Below are positions 46,165 to 54,499 of a stretch of DNA of 64,000 nt, in pieces. A program made the translations under genes and the position numbers. Source of the DNA: Xanthobacter sp. NM-59 (lineage in GTDB: Bacteria > Pseudomonadota > Alphaproteobacteria > Rhizobiales > Xanthobacteraceae); contig NZ_JACBFQ010000002.1 in NCBI RefSeq assembly GCF_021401125.1, forward strand, positions 372,001-436,000. Direction: 5' to 3'. Under the pieces are notes generated by a model, which did not search any database, had not been told where the DNA came from, and worked only from the letters and a program-made list of their open reading frames with translations. Each line of letters begins with the position of its first letter. The first letter of the stretch is position 1.

Positions 46165-47034
46165 ATGCTCATCGCCCAGATTTCCGACCTGCACATCCGC
46201 CCCCGGGGTCAGCTGGCTTACGGGGTCTCCGAGACCAACCTGTTCGCGGAACACGCCATTCACGCGTTGCTGCGGCTCGATCCCCAGCCTGATTGCGTGC
46301 TCGTGACCGGCGATGTCACCGATTGCGGGCTGGAAGAGGAATATGCCATCGCCGCCGAGCTGTTCTCGCGGCTGCCCTTTCCCGCCTATGCCGTGCCCGG
46401 CAACCATGATCTGCGCGAGCCCTTCCGTCGCGCCTTCGCGAGCGGCGATTACCTGCCTGCGAGAGGCCCGCTGAACTATGCCGTGTGGTGCGGCCCCATG
46501 CGCATTATCGGCCTAGACAGCGTGGTGGCCGGCGCCAGCCATGGGGAGCTGCCGCCCGAAACCCTCGCCTGGCTCGACGCCACCCTCGCAACGGATCGCC
46601 ATGACCCGACCCTGGTGATGCTGCACCACCCGCCCTTCGACACTGGCATCGGCCACATGGATGCCGCGCGGCTGTTCAAGGGCGCCGAGGGACTGGAACG
46701 CGTGGTGGCCGCCCACCCGCAGATTCAGCGCGTGCTCTGCGGCCACGTCCACCGCTCCATCCAGCAATTGTTCGGCAACACGTTGTGCCAGATCGCCCCC
46801 TCGGTCGGGCATCAGGTGGCCCTCGATCTGCATGCGGACGCCGCCTCCTGCTTCGTGCTGGAAGCACCGGAATTCCTGGTGCATCACATCAATCAGGGCC
46901 GGGTCGTCACCCACGTGGCGAAGGTGGATCGGGCTCCGGGCCCCTTCCCCTTTATCCTGCCGAAAGAATATCCCGGACGCGCCGGCGCTTCTGCCCGCGC
47001 GGCGACCGGCGAGCAGCTCGCCGTCCATTCCTGA
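46165..47034 (+). CDS. Calcineurin-like phosphodiesterase, GpdQ/CpdA type
   Basis: This 289-residue protein carries all metallophosphoesterase blocks: ISDLHIRPRG (residues 6-15), VTGDVTDCG (about 47-55), PGNHDLRE (about 77-84), MLHHPPFDTG and CGHVHRS. The start LIAQISDLHIRPRGQLAYGV closely resembles GpdQ, a binuclear glycerophosphodiesterase, more than the cAMP enzyme CpdA. It is cytoplasmic and is the last gene of the importer operon, three bases behind the ATPase. It probably hydrolyses a phosphodiester brought in by the ABC system. Confidence 0.9.
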   Translation: MLIAQISDLHIRPRGQLAYGVSETNLFAEHAIHALLRLDPQPDCVLVTGDVTDCGLEEEYAIAAELFSRLPFPAYAVPGNHDLREPFRRAFASGDYLPARGPLNYAVWCGPMRIIGLDSVVAGASHGELPPETLAWLDATLATDRHDPTLVMLHHPPFDTGIGHMDAARLFKGAEGLERVVAAHPQIQRVLCGHVHRSIQQLFGNTLCQIAPSVGHQVALDLHADAASCFVLEAPEFLVHHINQGRVVTHVAKVDRAPGPFPFILPKEYPGRAGASARAATGEQLAVHS

Positions 47035-47045
47035 CTCCGCCGACA

Positions 47046-47075
47046 GACCTTTCCGCGCGCCCCTGCGGAAAGGTC
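47046..47075 (+). terminator. Terminator after the phosphodiesterase gene
   Basis: GACCTTTCCGC pairs with GCGGAAAGGTC across an 8-base loop 11 bases after the stop, ending the importer operon. Confidence 0.75.
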
Positions 47076-47118
47076 GTTCCCGGAGCGCTTTTCTGCCGCT
47101 CAAAAGTAATAACGTCAC

Positions 47119-47132
47119 TGGAACACGTTTCA
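47119..47132. promoter_or_regulatory. Candidate LacI-type operator upstream of phospholipase-like gene
   Basis: TGGAACACGTTTCA is an inverted repeat with one mismatch. Its right half is the reverse complement of TGAAAC, the element found twice upstream of the lacI-type gene at 41244-41259. Confidence 0.3.
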
Positions 47133-47290
47133 GCTGGCGTCATTCGGCCGGCATCGAGACCAGAAATGATGATTCCGCCACACCATGGCACACCCATTTC
47201 GGGAAGGATGCGCGTCATGTCCAATGAACCCACGTCCATGGCCCGCCCTCAGGGGCGCTCATCGACTAAAAAACAGCCTATGAGCGGCCA

Positions 47291-48963
47291 TTGAAAGATG
47301 TCAGTGCACTTGAACATGTCGTCGTGATCATGTTCGAGAACCGCTCTTTCGACAATATATTCGGATACCTGCACCCTCCAGCAACCTGCCGGAGGGACAG
47401 AAATTTGAAGGCCTCACGGGCGGCACATACTGGCCCCTGTGACCAGATGGCGAGACACTCTATGCCCACATCTACCAGGGCGACTATAATCAAGCGCTAA
47501 AAAGCCCCGACCCGGATGCGGGTGAGGAATATCAGCACGTCAATACCCAGCTGTTCGGCACCATCAACCCCACTGAAAACGCCGAATTGACAGCCCAGAA
47601 GATGCTTCCCCCCTACAATGTGCCGACCAACGGCACCATCGACATGAGTGGGTTCGTTCTCGATTATTTCTACAACATCAAAATCATCCTCAAGGATAAG
47701 GAACAGGCCCACGCCAAGTGCGGCCAGATCATGGGGTCATTTGACCCTGAGATGCTTCCGGTGCTCTCCACCCTTGCCCGCAATTTTGCGGTCTATGATC
47801 ACTGGTTCAGCGCCATGCCGTCGCAGACCTTCTGCAACCGCGCCCTCTTCCATGCCTCCACCTCATCCGGCTTTGTCACCAATTCCGGTGCCCCCGGCTA
47901 CAAGAAATGGTTCGAGCTCAATCCAGCGACCACGATTTTCAACCAGCTGGAAGAGGCAGGTCTGCCATGGGCCGTCTATTTTGATGAGAGCCAGCTTGTC
48001 TCCATCACCGGCCTCATCAATCTCCATGCCCTCGCGCCCTTCTGGCACACGCACTTTCGTTCCATGACCGACTTCTACAACGATGTGAAAGCCGGCACGC
48101 TTCCCGCATATTCTTTCATCGAACCTCGCCAATTTTTTTGCCACAACGACATGCACCCGCCCCTCACCTTCACCATAGCAGGCATCACCATCGATCCGAT
48201 TTATGACACTCGGGCTGGCGAAGTGCTGTTGCATGATGTCTATTCAGCCATTCGCGACAGCGAGAGCCCGACAGGATCGAATGCCATGAACACCACGCTG
48301 CTGGTGACCTTCGACGAGCATGGCGGCACTTACGATCACGTGCCCCCGCCGGCCGCCGTGCCGCCCCAGAACCTTGGCGACACCGAATGCGGCTTCGCCT
48401 TCGATCGCCTGGGTGTGCGGGTGCCGACCATAGCCATTTCCGCCTATACGCGCGCCGGAACGGTCATCAATGAAGAAATGCACCACGGTGCCGTCATCGC
48501 CACCTTGTGCCGCAAGCACGGGCTGGCGCCGCTGACGGCCCGCGATGAAGGCGCCCGGGATATCGCCAACGCCTTCAATCTCAAAGACCCACGGCCCGCG
48601 TCCCAATGGCCGCAGACCCAGCCGGCGGCGGTGCCTGCCGAGCCGCAGGCCGGCCAGTTCACCGGCGCGCTCGCCCAAACTCCGCTGACACCCCCCGGGC
48701 GCTCGATGATGGGCCTGTTGGTGGAGGCCTATGGCGCCCCCGGCGAGCAACCGCCCGAGACCAATGGCGCCGCCTATGAAACGGTTCAACGCCTGGCCAA
48801 GGGGCTGTTCCGGATAGCCCGCAGCGGCAGTAGCCGGCACAATACGCGGCAAGAAGGGGAGCAAACACCTTTTCTTCCCGCACAAAATGCGGATACATCG
48901 CGCCACAGACGCCTCTTTATACCATATCAGGGAAAGCCGTCAGCTCAGATCGTCTTTCCATAG
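47291..48963 (+). pseudogene. Frameshifted phospholipase C/acid phosphatase (phosphoesterase family) gene
   Basis: The N-terminus LEHVVVIMFENRSFDNIFGYL has the metal-binding ENRSFD of bacterial phospholipase C and AcpA-type acid phosphatases. The frame then shifts near 47380 (NLPEGQKFEGLTGGTYW follows in another frame) and again near 47430 at a TGA, after which PDGETLYAHIYQGDYNQ and a long 3' frame (from 47587) run to the end with LVTFDEHGGTYDHVPPP, the second metal site. So two breaks separate the first metal site from the second. The last 50 or so residues look like read-through. No signal peptide is seen. It lies beside the phosphodiester import operon. Confidence 0.8.
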
Positions 48964-48986
48964 AAGGCGATTTTCGATCACGCAGG

Positions 48987-49400
48987 ATGAATGATCCTGA
49001 GAGCGGCGGCGTTCACGGGGAACGTATCATATCCCTACATCAAGAACACGATCCCGCGCGCCAATGCCCACGCACTTTCGAGTGGGGTAAGGACTTGTCA
49101 CGCATGGCGGAGGGGCATGAAGCTCTTGATCAAGGCCCAACTGCGGATCCTTCTCGGATTTTCACGCTGATCCTCCTCACCATCGCCATGTGGTGGGAAT
49201 TGAACATGGCGCCCACCCGGCAAGATGATGGCGCTGCAGCCGCGCGGCGCGCGCAGGATGCGACGGGTGCAGCCAATATCGGCCCCACGCTCCATCGCAT
49301 CGTCGCAGATGGCGAGACCAACCTGACCCTCGAAGAAACCCGCAACGATTGGGCTGAAACCCTCGCCAGGCAACGTGAGATCGCGCGGCGAGTGTACTAG
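48987..49400 (+). CDS. Hypothetical protein, doubtful
   Basis: An open frame of 137 codons has a hydrophobic patch (RIFTLILLTIAMWWEL) near residue 58 and a polar helical C-terminus (ETRNDWAETLARQREIARRVY). I do not recognise it. There is no good ribosome site and the surroundings are decayed, so it may be a remnant or chance frame. Confidence 0.25.
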   Translation: MNDPESGGVHGERIISLHQEHDPARQCPRTFEWGKDLSRMAEGHEALDQGPTADPSRIFTLILLTIAMWWELNMAPTRQDDGAAAARRAQDATGAANIGPTLHRIVADGETNLTLEETRNDWAETLARQREIARRVY

Positions 49401-50279
49401 CCCCCCCCAGCTCCGCAAGCCGACGAGTTTTGGAGCGGAACACGATGCCCAGCATTTCCCGAGGTCATGTACAGATGGCTGTCGCTTCCCGTTCCAACGC
49501 TTCGACCAGCAACGGCAGCGCATTAACCACCAGTGGCCAGCCCAATCTTCATAAAGCTCACCTTCCGCGACGAAGAGCGACAGGGTGCAGGAGGTCCTTG
49601 GGGTGACAGAGGCGGCGTGTGTGCCCGCCGCACGATGAAGCGTCGGCGACAGGGTGAGGCCGAGGGGCGAGTGCTCCTGGATGACATCATGGGGGCTACC
49701 GAGGATTACTGTCTTCCACGTTTCTGCAGTTCGGTTCGCTTGCGATCAGCGCTGAGGTCTCAGGAGGTTCCATATTCAGCTCAGACACGGATATGGAGCC
49801 TCTGTTTCGTTTTTATGTTGCGAACTGTCCAAGAAGTGAATGTTTACCAGCGTTTTATGGGGTATCGCAGTGGCTTAAGCGCGATTTTTGGGGTGAGCGG
49901 TCTTGCCGAGGGCCAATAGGCGCGCCAGCAGGGTGGTTAGGCCGCGATCGGTCTCGGCGGCGGGGGCCGCCATCCCGGATGGTCGTGCCCCGGCCAGGAT
50001 AGAAATTCCATTCGTCGATCTTGAGTTGGTAGGCGGTCTTGCGCTCGAAGCAGATGCAGAGGGCATTCAGGCGATTGATGGCATGCACCATCCGGGGCGG
50101 GCCATTGGGCCACGGGCCGTCGCTGGGAAAAGCTTCTGCTCAACTTGGTTTTCTCCTCCCGCGGCCGCCGAGGTGGTGGCAGAGAGCACCAGCGCATGGG
50201 CAATCTGGGGGAGAGGGAGAAGACGGCAGGGGGATTGTCATCACAGGGGTGTATTGCGAATATGATGCGTGAGACCGCG
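49401..50279. other. Decayed region without recognisable gene
   Basis: No intact gene is seen on either strand. A minus-strand piece, FERKTAYQLKIDEWNFYPGRGTTIRDG (about 50060-49980), looks protein-like with a frame break after it, but I cannot assign it. Confidence 0.5.
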
Positions 50280-50532
50280 TGTGAATATCGATGACCAGCG
50301 TCTCGCGTGCTTCAGACCTACCCCGCCTTCCGCGATTTCTATCGCGGCACCAAGGAGGGCAATGGGGAGAGCGAAGGCGCGGGATTTCGTCCGCCACCTC
50401 ACCCAGCGCGTCATTCTCATCGACGGCCAGCAGCTCGGTGATCTGATGACCGGGCACAATGTGGGTGTCCGCCTCGCCCGCGCGGTGGAGTTCAAGCGCC
50501 TCGACGAGGACATCTTCGCCGACGAGGAGTGA
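50280..50532 (+). pseudogene. C-terminal remnant of an Mrr-type restriction protein
   Basis: Codons in front of the stop at 50530 read VILIDGQQLGDLMTGHNVGVRLARAVEFKRLDEDIF (in pieces), matching the C-terminal end of Mrr methyl-directed restriction proteins (LIDG..L..LM...NVGV, ...K.IDEDFF). The nuclease core with the PD-(D/E)XK residues is missing; a piece FRDFYRGTKEGNG precedes it in another frame. Confidence 0.7.
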
Positions 50533-50650
50533 TGTCCGGCCGGGCGCGGGATGCGCGGCGTCATGCAGCTGGTGCAAGGGCGGCGCGCTCCATGGCCAAC
50601 CACGGCCCTTTCGTTTATGGTGCCGCGCTTTCCAGCCGGATCGTCTCCCC

Positions 50651-51979
50651 GTGACCCCCGCCACCCGCCTGCAAGACACCCTCGATCTGTTGAATGAAAT
50701 CGATAGCCTTCCGCGCCCCGCGGATGCTGTCGTTTCCGCGTGGTTTCGGGCGCACCGCTATATCGGCGATGCGGATCGCGGCGCCATTTCCGATCTGCTC
50801 TATGCGCTCCTGCGCCACCATGCGCGCCTGGGCTGGTGGCTCGCGCGGCATGGCCGGCCCGATGTGGCGCGCAACCGGCTTCTGGCCTGGCTCGCGCTCG
50901 ACGGCGGCATGACGGTGAAGCAGGTGCAGGGCCTTTTCACGGGCGAAAAGTTCGCGCCGGCGGTGCTGACCGATCACGAGCGCGCGCTGCTCATCAAATT
51001 GCAGGGCAGCCCCCTCACCCATTCCGCCATGCCGGACGAAGTGCGCTTTGAATGCCCGCCTTGGGCGCTGGAGCCGTTGCGGCGCCGGTTCCAGGACACT
51101 CTGGCGCACGAGATGGCGGCGCTGCTGACGCCGGCCCCGCTCGACCTGCGCGTCAATCCCATCAAGTCCACCCGCCAAGACATGCTGCGCGCCTTGCAGG
51201 ACCTCGGCCTGCGGGCCGAAGCCTCCGCCATGGCGCCCTATGGCATCCGCGTGCATGAGCGCCGCTCATTGGCCGGTCTGCCCATGCTGAAAAGCGGCGA
51301 GGTGGAGATTCAGGACGAAGGCTCCCAGCTGGTCGCCATGCTGGTGGACGCCCGGCCGGGCGAGCGCGTGGTGGACTTCTGCGCCGGCGCCGGCGGCAAG
51401 ACATTGGCCATCGCCGCGCAGATGGCCAATAAGGGCCACGTCATCGCCTGCGATGTTCTGGAAGGGCGGCTGAAGCGCGCCGCCGAGCGTTTCCGGCGGG
51501 CGGGCCTGCACAATATCGAAACCCGCCCCCTCGCCAGCGAAACGGATCGCTGGGTGAAACGCCACAAGGGCATGTTCGATCGGGTGCTGGTGGATGCGCC
51601 CTGCAGCGGCACCGGCACATGGCGGCGCAATCCCGATGCCCGCTGGCGCGAGCTGGGGGCGGGCCTTGAAAACCTCCTGCCCCTCCAAGCCCGCATTCTC
51701 GCGAGCGCCGCGCGGCTGGTGAAGCCGGGCGGGCGGCTGGTCTATGCCACCTGCTCCATGCTGCCCGAGGAGAACGAGGCCCAGGTGGCCGCGTTCCTGG
51801 CGGCTTTTCCCGCCTTTCATGTGGTGCCGCTGTGCGAGGCCGCGCCGCAGCTGACCTGTTCGGCCCACCCCGACTATCTTTCGCTGACGCCCGCGCGCCA
51901 CGATACCGACGGCTTTTTCGCCGCGGTCATGCAGCGCGAAGCCGCGCCCGCTGCCCCGCCGCCCGTGGCAGAGGCATAG
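50651..51979 (+). CDS. RsmB/NOP-type RNA (cytosine-5-)-methyltransferase
   Basis: The 442-residue protein has an N-terminal helical RNA-binding part (NusB-like, about residues 1-140) and an RsmB/NOP catalytic domain: SAM motif VVDFCAGAGGKTLAIA, DAPCSGTGTWRRNPD with the first cysteine, and YATCSMLPEENE with the catalytic cysteine. It probably methylates 16S rRNA. Start is the GTG at 50651 (VTPATRLQDTLDLLN); an open frame continues upstream through the Mrr remnant without meaning. Confidence 0.92.
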   Translation: MTPATRLQDTLDLLNEIDSLPRPADAVVSAWFRAHRYIGDADRGAISDLLYALLRHHARLGWWLARHGRPDVARNRLLAWLALDGGMTVKQVQGLFTGEKFAPAVLTDHERALLIKLQGSPLTHSAMPDEVRFECPPWALEPLRRRFQDTLAHEMAALLTPAPLDLRVNPIKSTRQDMLRALQDLGLRAEASAMAPYGIRVHERRSLAGLPMLKSGEVEIQDEGSQLVAMLVDARPGERVVDFCAGAGGKTLAIAAQMANKGHVIACDVLEGRLKRAAERFRRAGLHNIETRPLASETDRWVKRHKGMFDRVLVDAPCSGTGTWRRNPDARWRELGAGLENLLPLQARILASAARLVKPGGRLVYATCSMLPEENEAQVAAFLAAFPAFHVVPLCEAAPQLTCSAHPDYLSLTPARHDTDGFFAAVMQREAAPAAPPPVAEA

Positions 51980-52374
51980 AGCGCTGGCGAGCGAGGCGGA
52001 TAACGGTTCGCGCGAACGACACGCTTGAGAACAAGACAGTCCAGGATCGATCGACATTCAAGCGAGACGATCCGCAAGTGACAGGATTTGCCGGGGCTCG
52101 CTCCCTCGCCCGCTTGCTGGGGAAGTGAGGGAGGGAGCCGGATCGCCTTCGCCTGGACCGCCACAGTGGCGCGGAAGGTGGAGATTCAAGACACTTTTGG
52201 GATTTTCGAGGCGTTGCCCTTCGCCCGGCGGCCAGGGCTCGCGTTTCCAACGTTTGCCCCCTCCTCGGCAAGCGGGAGAGGGCGGAGCGCCATGTGGAAC
52301 AGGTTGGCGATGGAACATAAGCCCCGCCGCGTGCGCTGAATATCGATTGATCCCAGCGGAGCGCGGGTGGGCCC
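51980..52374. other. Spacer between convergent genes with a GC-rich hairpin
   Basis: No gene is seen. GGCTCGCTCCCTC (about 52096) can pair with GAGGGAGGGAGCC (52128-52140) with small bulges, which may stop transcripts from rsmB-like or ygiQ-like genes. Confidence 0.45.
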
Positions 52375-54417
52375 TCACTTGCTCGGCAGGCGAACGCCCT
52401 TGGTGGTGAAACGCTGTGTGCCGCTGGGGCGGCGCACCGGGCGCGGCGTGCCGGCCGCTTTGCCGGTGCCGGGCGGCTGGTGGGCCGGCACCAGCTGGTC
52501 GGGCCGCGAGCCGATGAGATCGGCGCGACCCATCCGCTTCAGCGCCTCCCGCAGCAGCGGCCAGTTTTCCGGATCGTGGTAGCGCAGGAACGCCTTGTGC
52601 AGGCGGCGCTGCCGGAGGCCCGTCACGGTCGCCACCTGCTCGCTGCCCCCATGCCGCACCGCCCGCAGCGGATTGACGCCGGTATGGTACATGGCGGTCG
52701 CCGTGGCCATGGGCGAGGGCAGGAAGGTCTGCACCTGATCGGCGCGATAACGGTTCTTCTTGAGCCAGAGCGCGAGGTTCATCATGTCCTCGTCGGTCGT
52801 GCCCGGATGCGCGGCGATGAAATAGGGGATGAGATAGTATTTCTTGCCGGCCTTCTTCACCGCCGCGTCGAACATCTCCTTGAAGCGGTCATAGGTGCCG
52901 ATGCCCGGCTTCATCATCTTGTCGAGCGGGCCGCGCTCGGTGTGCTCGGGCGCGATCTTCAGGTAGCCGCCCACATGGTGGGTCACGAGCTCCTTGATAT
53001 ATTCCGGGCTCTTCACCGCCAGGTCATAGCGCACGCCGGAGGCCACCATCACCTTCTTGACGCCCTCGACCTCGCGCACCTTGCGATAGAGGCGGATCAG
53101 GTCGTCGTGGGAGGTGTTCAGGTTCGGGCAGATGTCGGGGAAGACGCAGGAGGGCCGCCGGCAGGCCGCCTCTATCTTCGGATCCTTGCAGGCCATGCGG
53201 TACATGTTGGCGGTGGGCCCGCCAATGTCCGAGATCACGCCGGTGAAACCCGGCGTCTTGTCCCGGATCAGCTCGATCTCGCGCAGGATCGAGCCTTCCG
53301 AACGGTTCTGAATGATGCGCCCCTCATGCTCCGTGATGGAACAGAAGGTGCAGCCGCCGAAGCAGCCGCGCATGATGGTCACCGAGAACTTGATCATGTC
53401 CCAGGCGGGGATCTTCGCATCGCCATAGGCGGGATGCGGCGCGCGGGCGTAGGGCAGATCGTAGACGGAATCCATCTCCGCGCTGGTCAGCGGAATGGGT
53501 GGCGGGTTCAGCCACAGGTCGCGGTCGCCGTGGCGCTGCACCAGCGGGCGCGCATTGCCGGGATTGCTTTCCCGGTGCAGTACCCGCGAGGCGCGGGCAT
53601 AGGCCTCCCGGTCGTTCTCCACCTGCTCAAAGGAAGGCAGGCGGATCACGGTGTCGCCGGGGCGGCGCGCGGCGCCCTCATCGGCGCTGTCGAGGTCGTC
53701 GGCATGCAGCTCCGTATAGGTGTCCGGCACCCGGCGGAACAGGGCCACGCCCCGGATGGAGTCGAGATCGCGCGGCGCCTCGCCGGCGGCCATGCGGTTG
53801 GCCACCTCGATGATGGCGCGCTCCGCATTGCCGTAGACGAGCAGATCCGCCTTGGAGTCCGCCAGGATGGAGCGGCGCACCTTGTCGGACCAGTAGTCAT
53901 AATGGGCGATGCGGCGCAGCGAGGATTCGATGCCGCCGAGCACAATCGGCACATCCTTGAACGCCTCGCGGCAACGCTGGGTGTAGACGATGACCGAGCG
54001 ATCCGGCCGCCGGCCGCCTTCCCCGTTGGGGGTATAGGCATCGTCGTGGCGCAGCCGGCGGTCCGCCGTGTAGCGGTTGACCATGGAGTCCAGGTTGCCG
54101 CCGGTGACACCGAAGAACAGCCTGGGCTTGCCCAGCACCTTGAACGGCTCGGCCGACTGCCAATCGGGCTGCGAGATGATGCCGACCCGGAAGCCCTGGG
54201 CCTCCAGCAGCCGGCCGATAATGGCCATGCCGAAGCTGGGATGGTCCACATAGGCGTCGCCCGTCACCAGCACGATGTCGCAGGCGTCCCAGCCCAGCGC
54301 TTCCATCTCGGCGCGGCTCATGGGCAGGAACGGTGCCGCCTTGCCGTCATGCGGACGGAGGCACGGCAAGGACTTCGCGGGATTTTCGGGGGCTTGGGGA
54401 TCCATGCGCCCACGCAT
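52375..54417 (-). CDS. YgiQ-family radical SAM protein
   Basis: The 680-residue protein has an N-terminal YgiQ domain ([18 protein letters not shown]), the radical SAM cluster [13 protein letters not shown] (CxxxCxxC, near residue 346), and family segments [15 protein letters not shown] and [21 protein letters not shown]. The C-terminal 50 residues are rich in P, R and K. The reaction is not known. The ATG at 54417 was chosen over a TTG at 54441 and an ATG at 54405. Confidence 0.93.
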   Translation of the reverse strand: MRGRMDPQAPENPAKSLPCLRPHDGKAAPFLPMSRAEMEALGWDACDIVLVTGDAYVDHPSFGMAIIGRLLEAQGFRVGIISQPDWQSAEPFKVLGKPRLFFGVTGGNLDSMVNRYTADRRLRHDDAYTPNGEGGRRPDRSVIVYTQRCREAFKDVPIVLGGIESSLRRIAHYDYWSDKVRRSILADSKADLLVYGNAERAIIEVANRMAAGEAPRDLDSIRGVALFRRVPDTYTELHADDLDSADEGAARRPGDTVIRLPSFEQVENDREAYARASRVLHRESNPGNARPLVQRHGDRDLWLNPPPIPLTSAEMDSVYDLPYARAPHPAYGDAKIPAWDMIKFSVTIMRGCFGGCTFCSITEHEGRIIQNRSEGSILREIELIRDKTPGFTGVISDIGGPTANMYRMACKDPKIEAACRRPSCVFPDICPNLNTSHDDLIRLYRKVREVEGVKKVMVASGVRYDLAVKSPEYIKELVTHHVGGYLKIAPEHTERGPLDKMMKPGIGTYDRFKEMFDAAVKKAGKKYYLIPYFIAAHPGTTDEDMMNLALWLKKNRYRADQVQTFLPSPMATATAMYHTGVNPLRAVRHGGSEQVATVTGLRQRRLHKAFLRYHDPENWPLLREALKRMGRADLIGSRPDQLVPAHQPPGTGKAAGTPRPVRRPSGTQRFTTKGVRLPSK

Positions 54418-54499
54418 AAGGCCCCACAGCGGCGAATTCAACTCACGCTATCGCGGCTCACAGCCAAGCTCCCGCAAGCGGCCGGAGGCTTGGCCGCGA

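Noticed and set aside
49535..50265. Several short open frames on both strands
   Set aside because: None has a ribosome site, recognisable motif or consistent coding pattern; region described as decayed.
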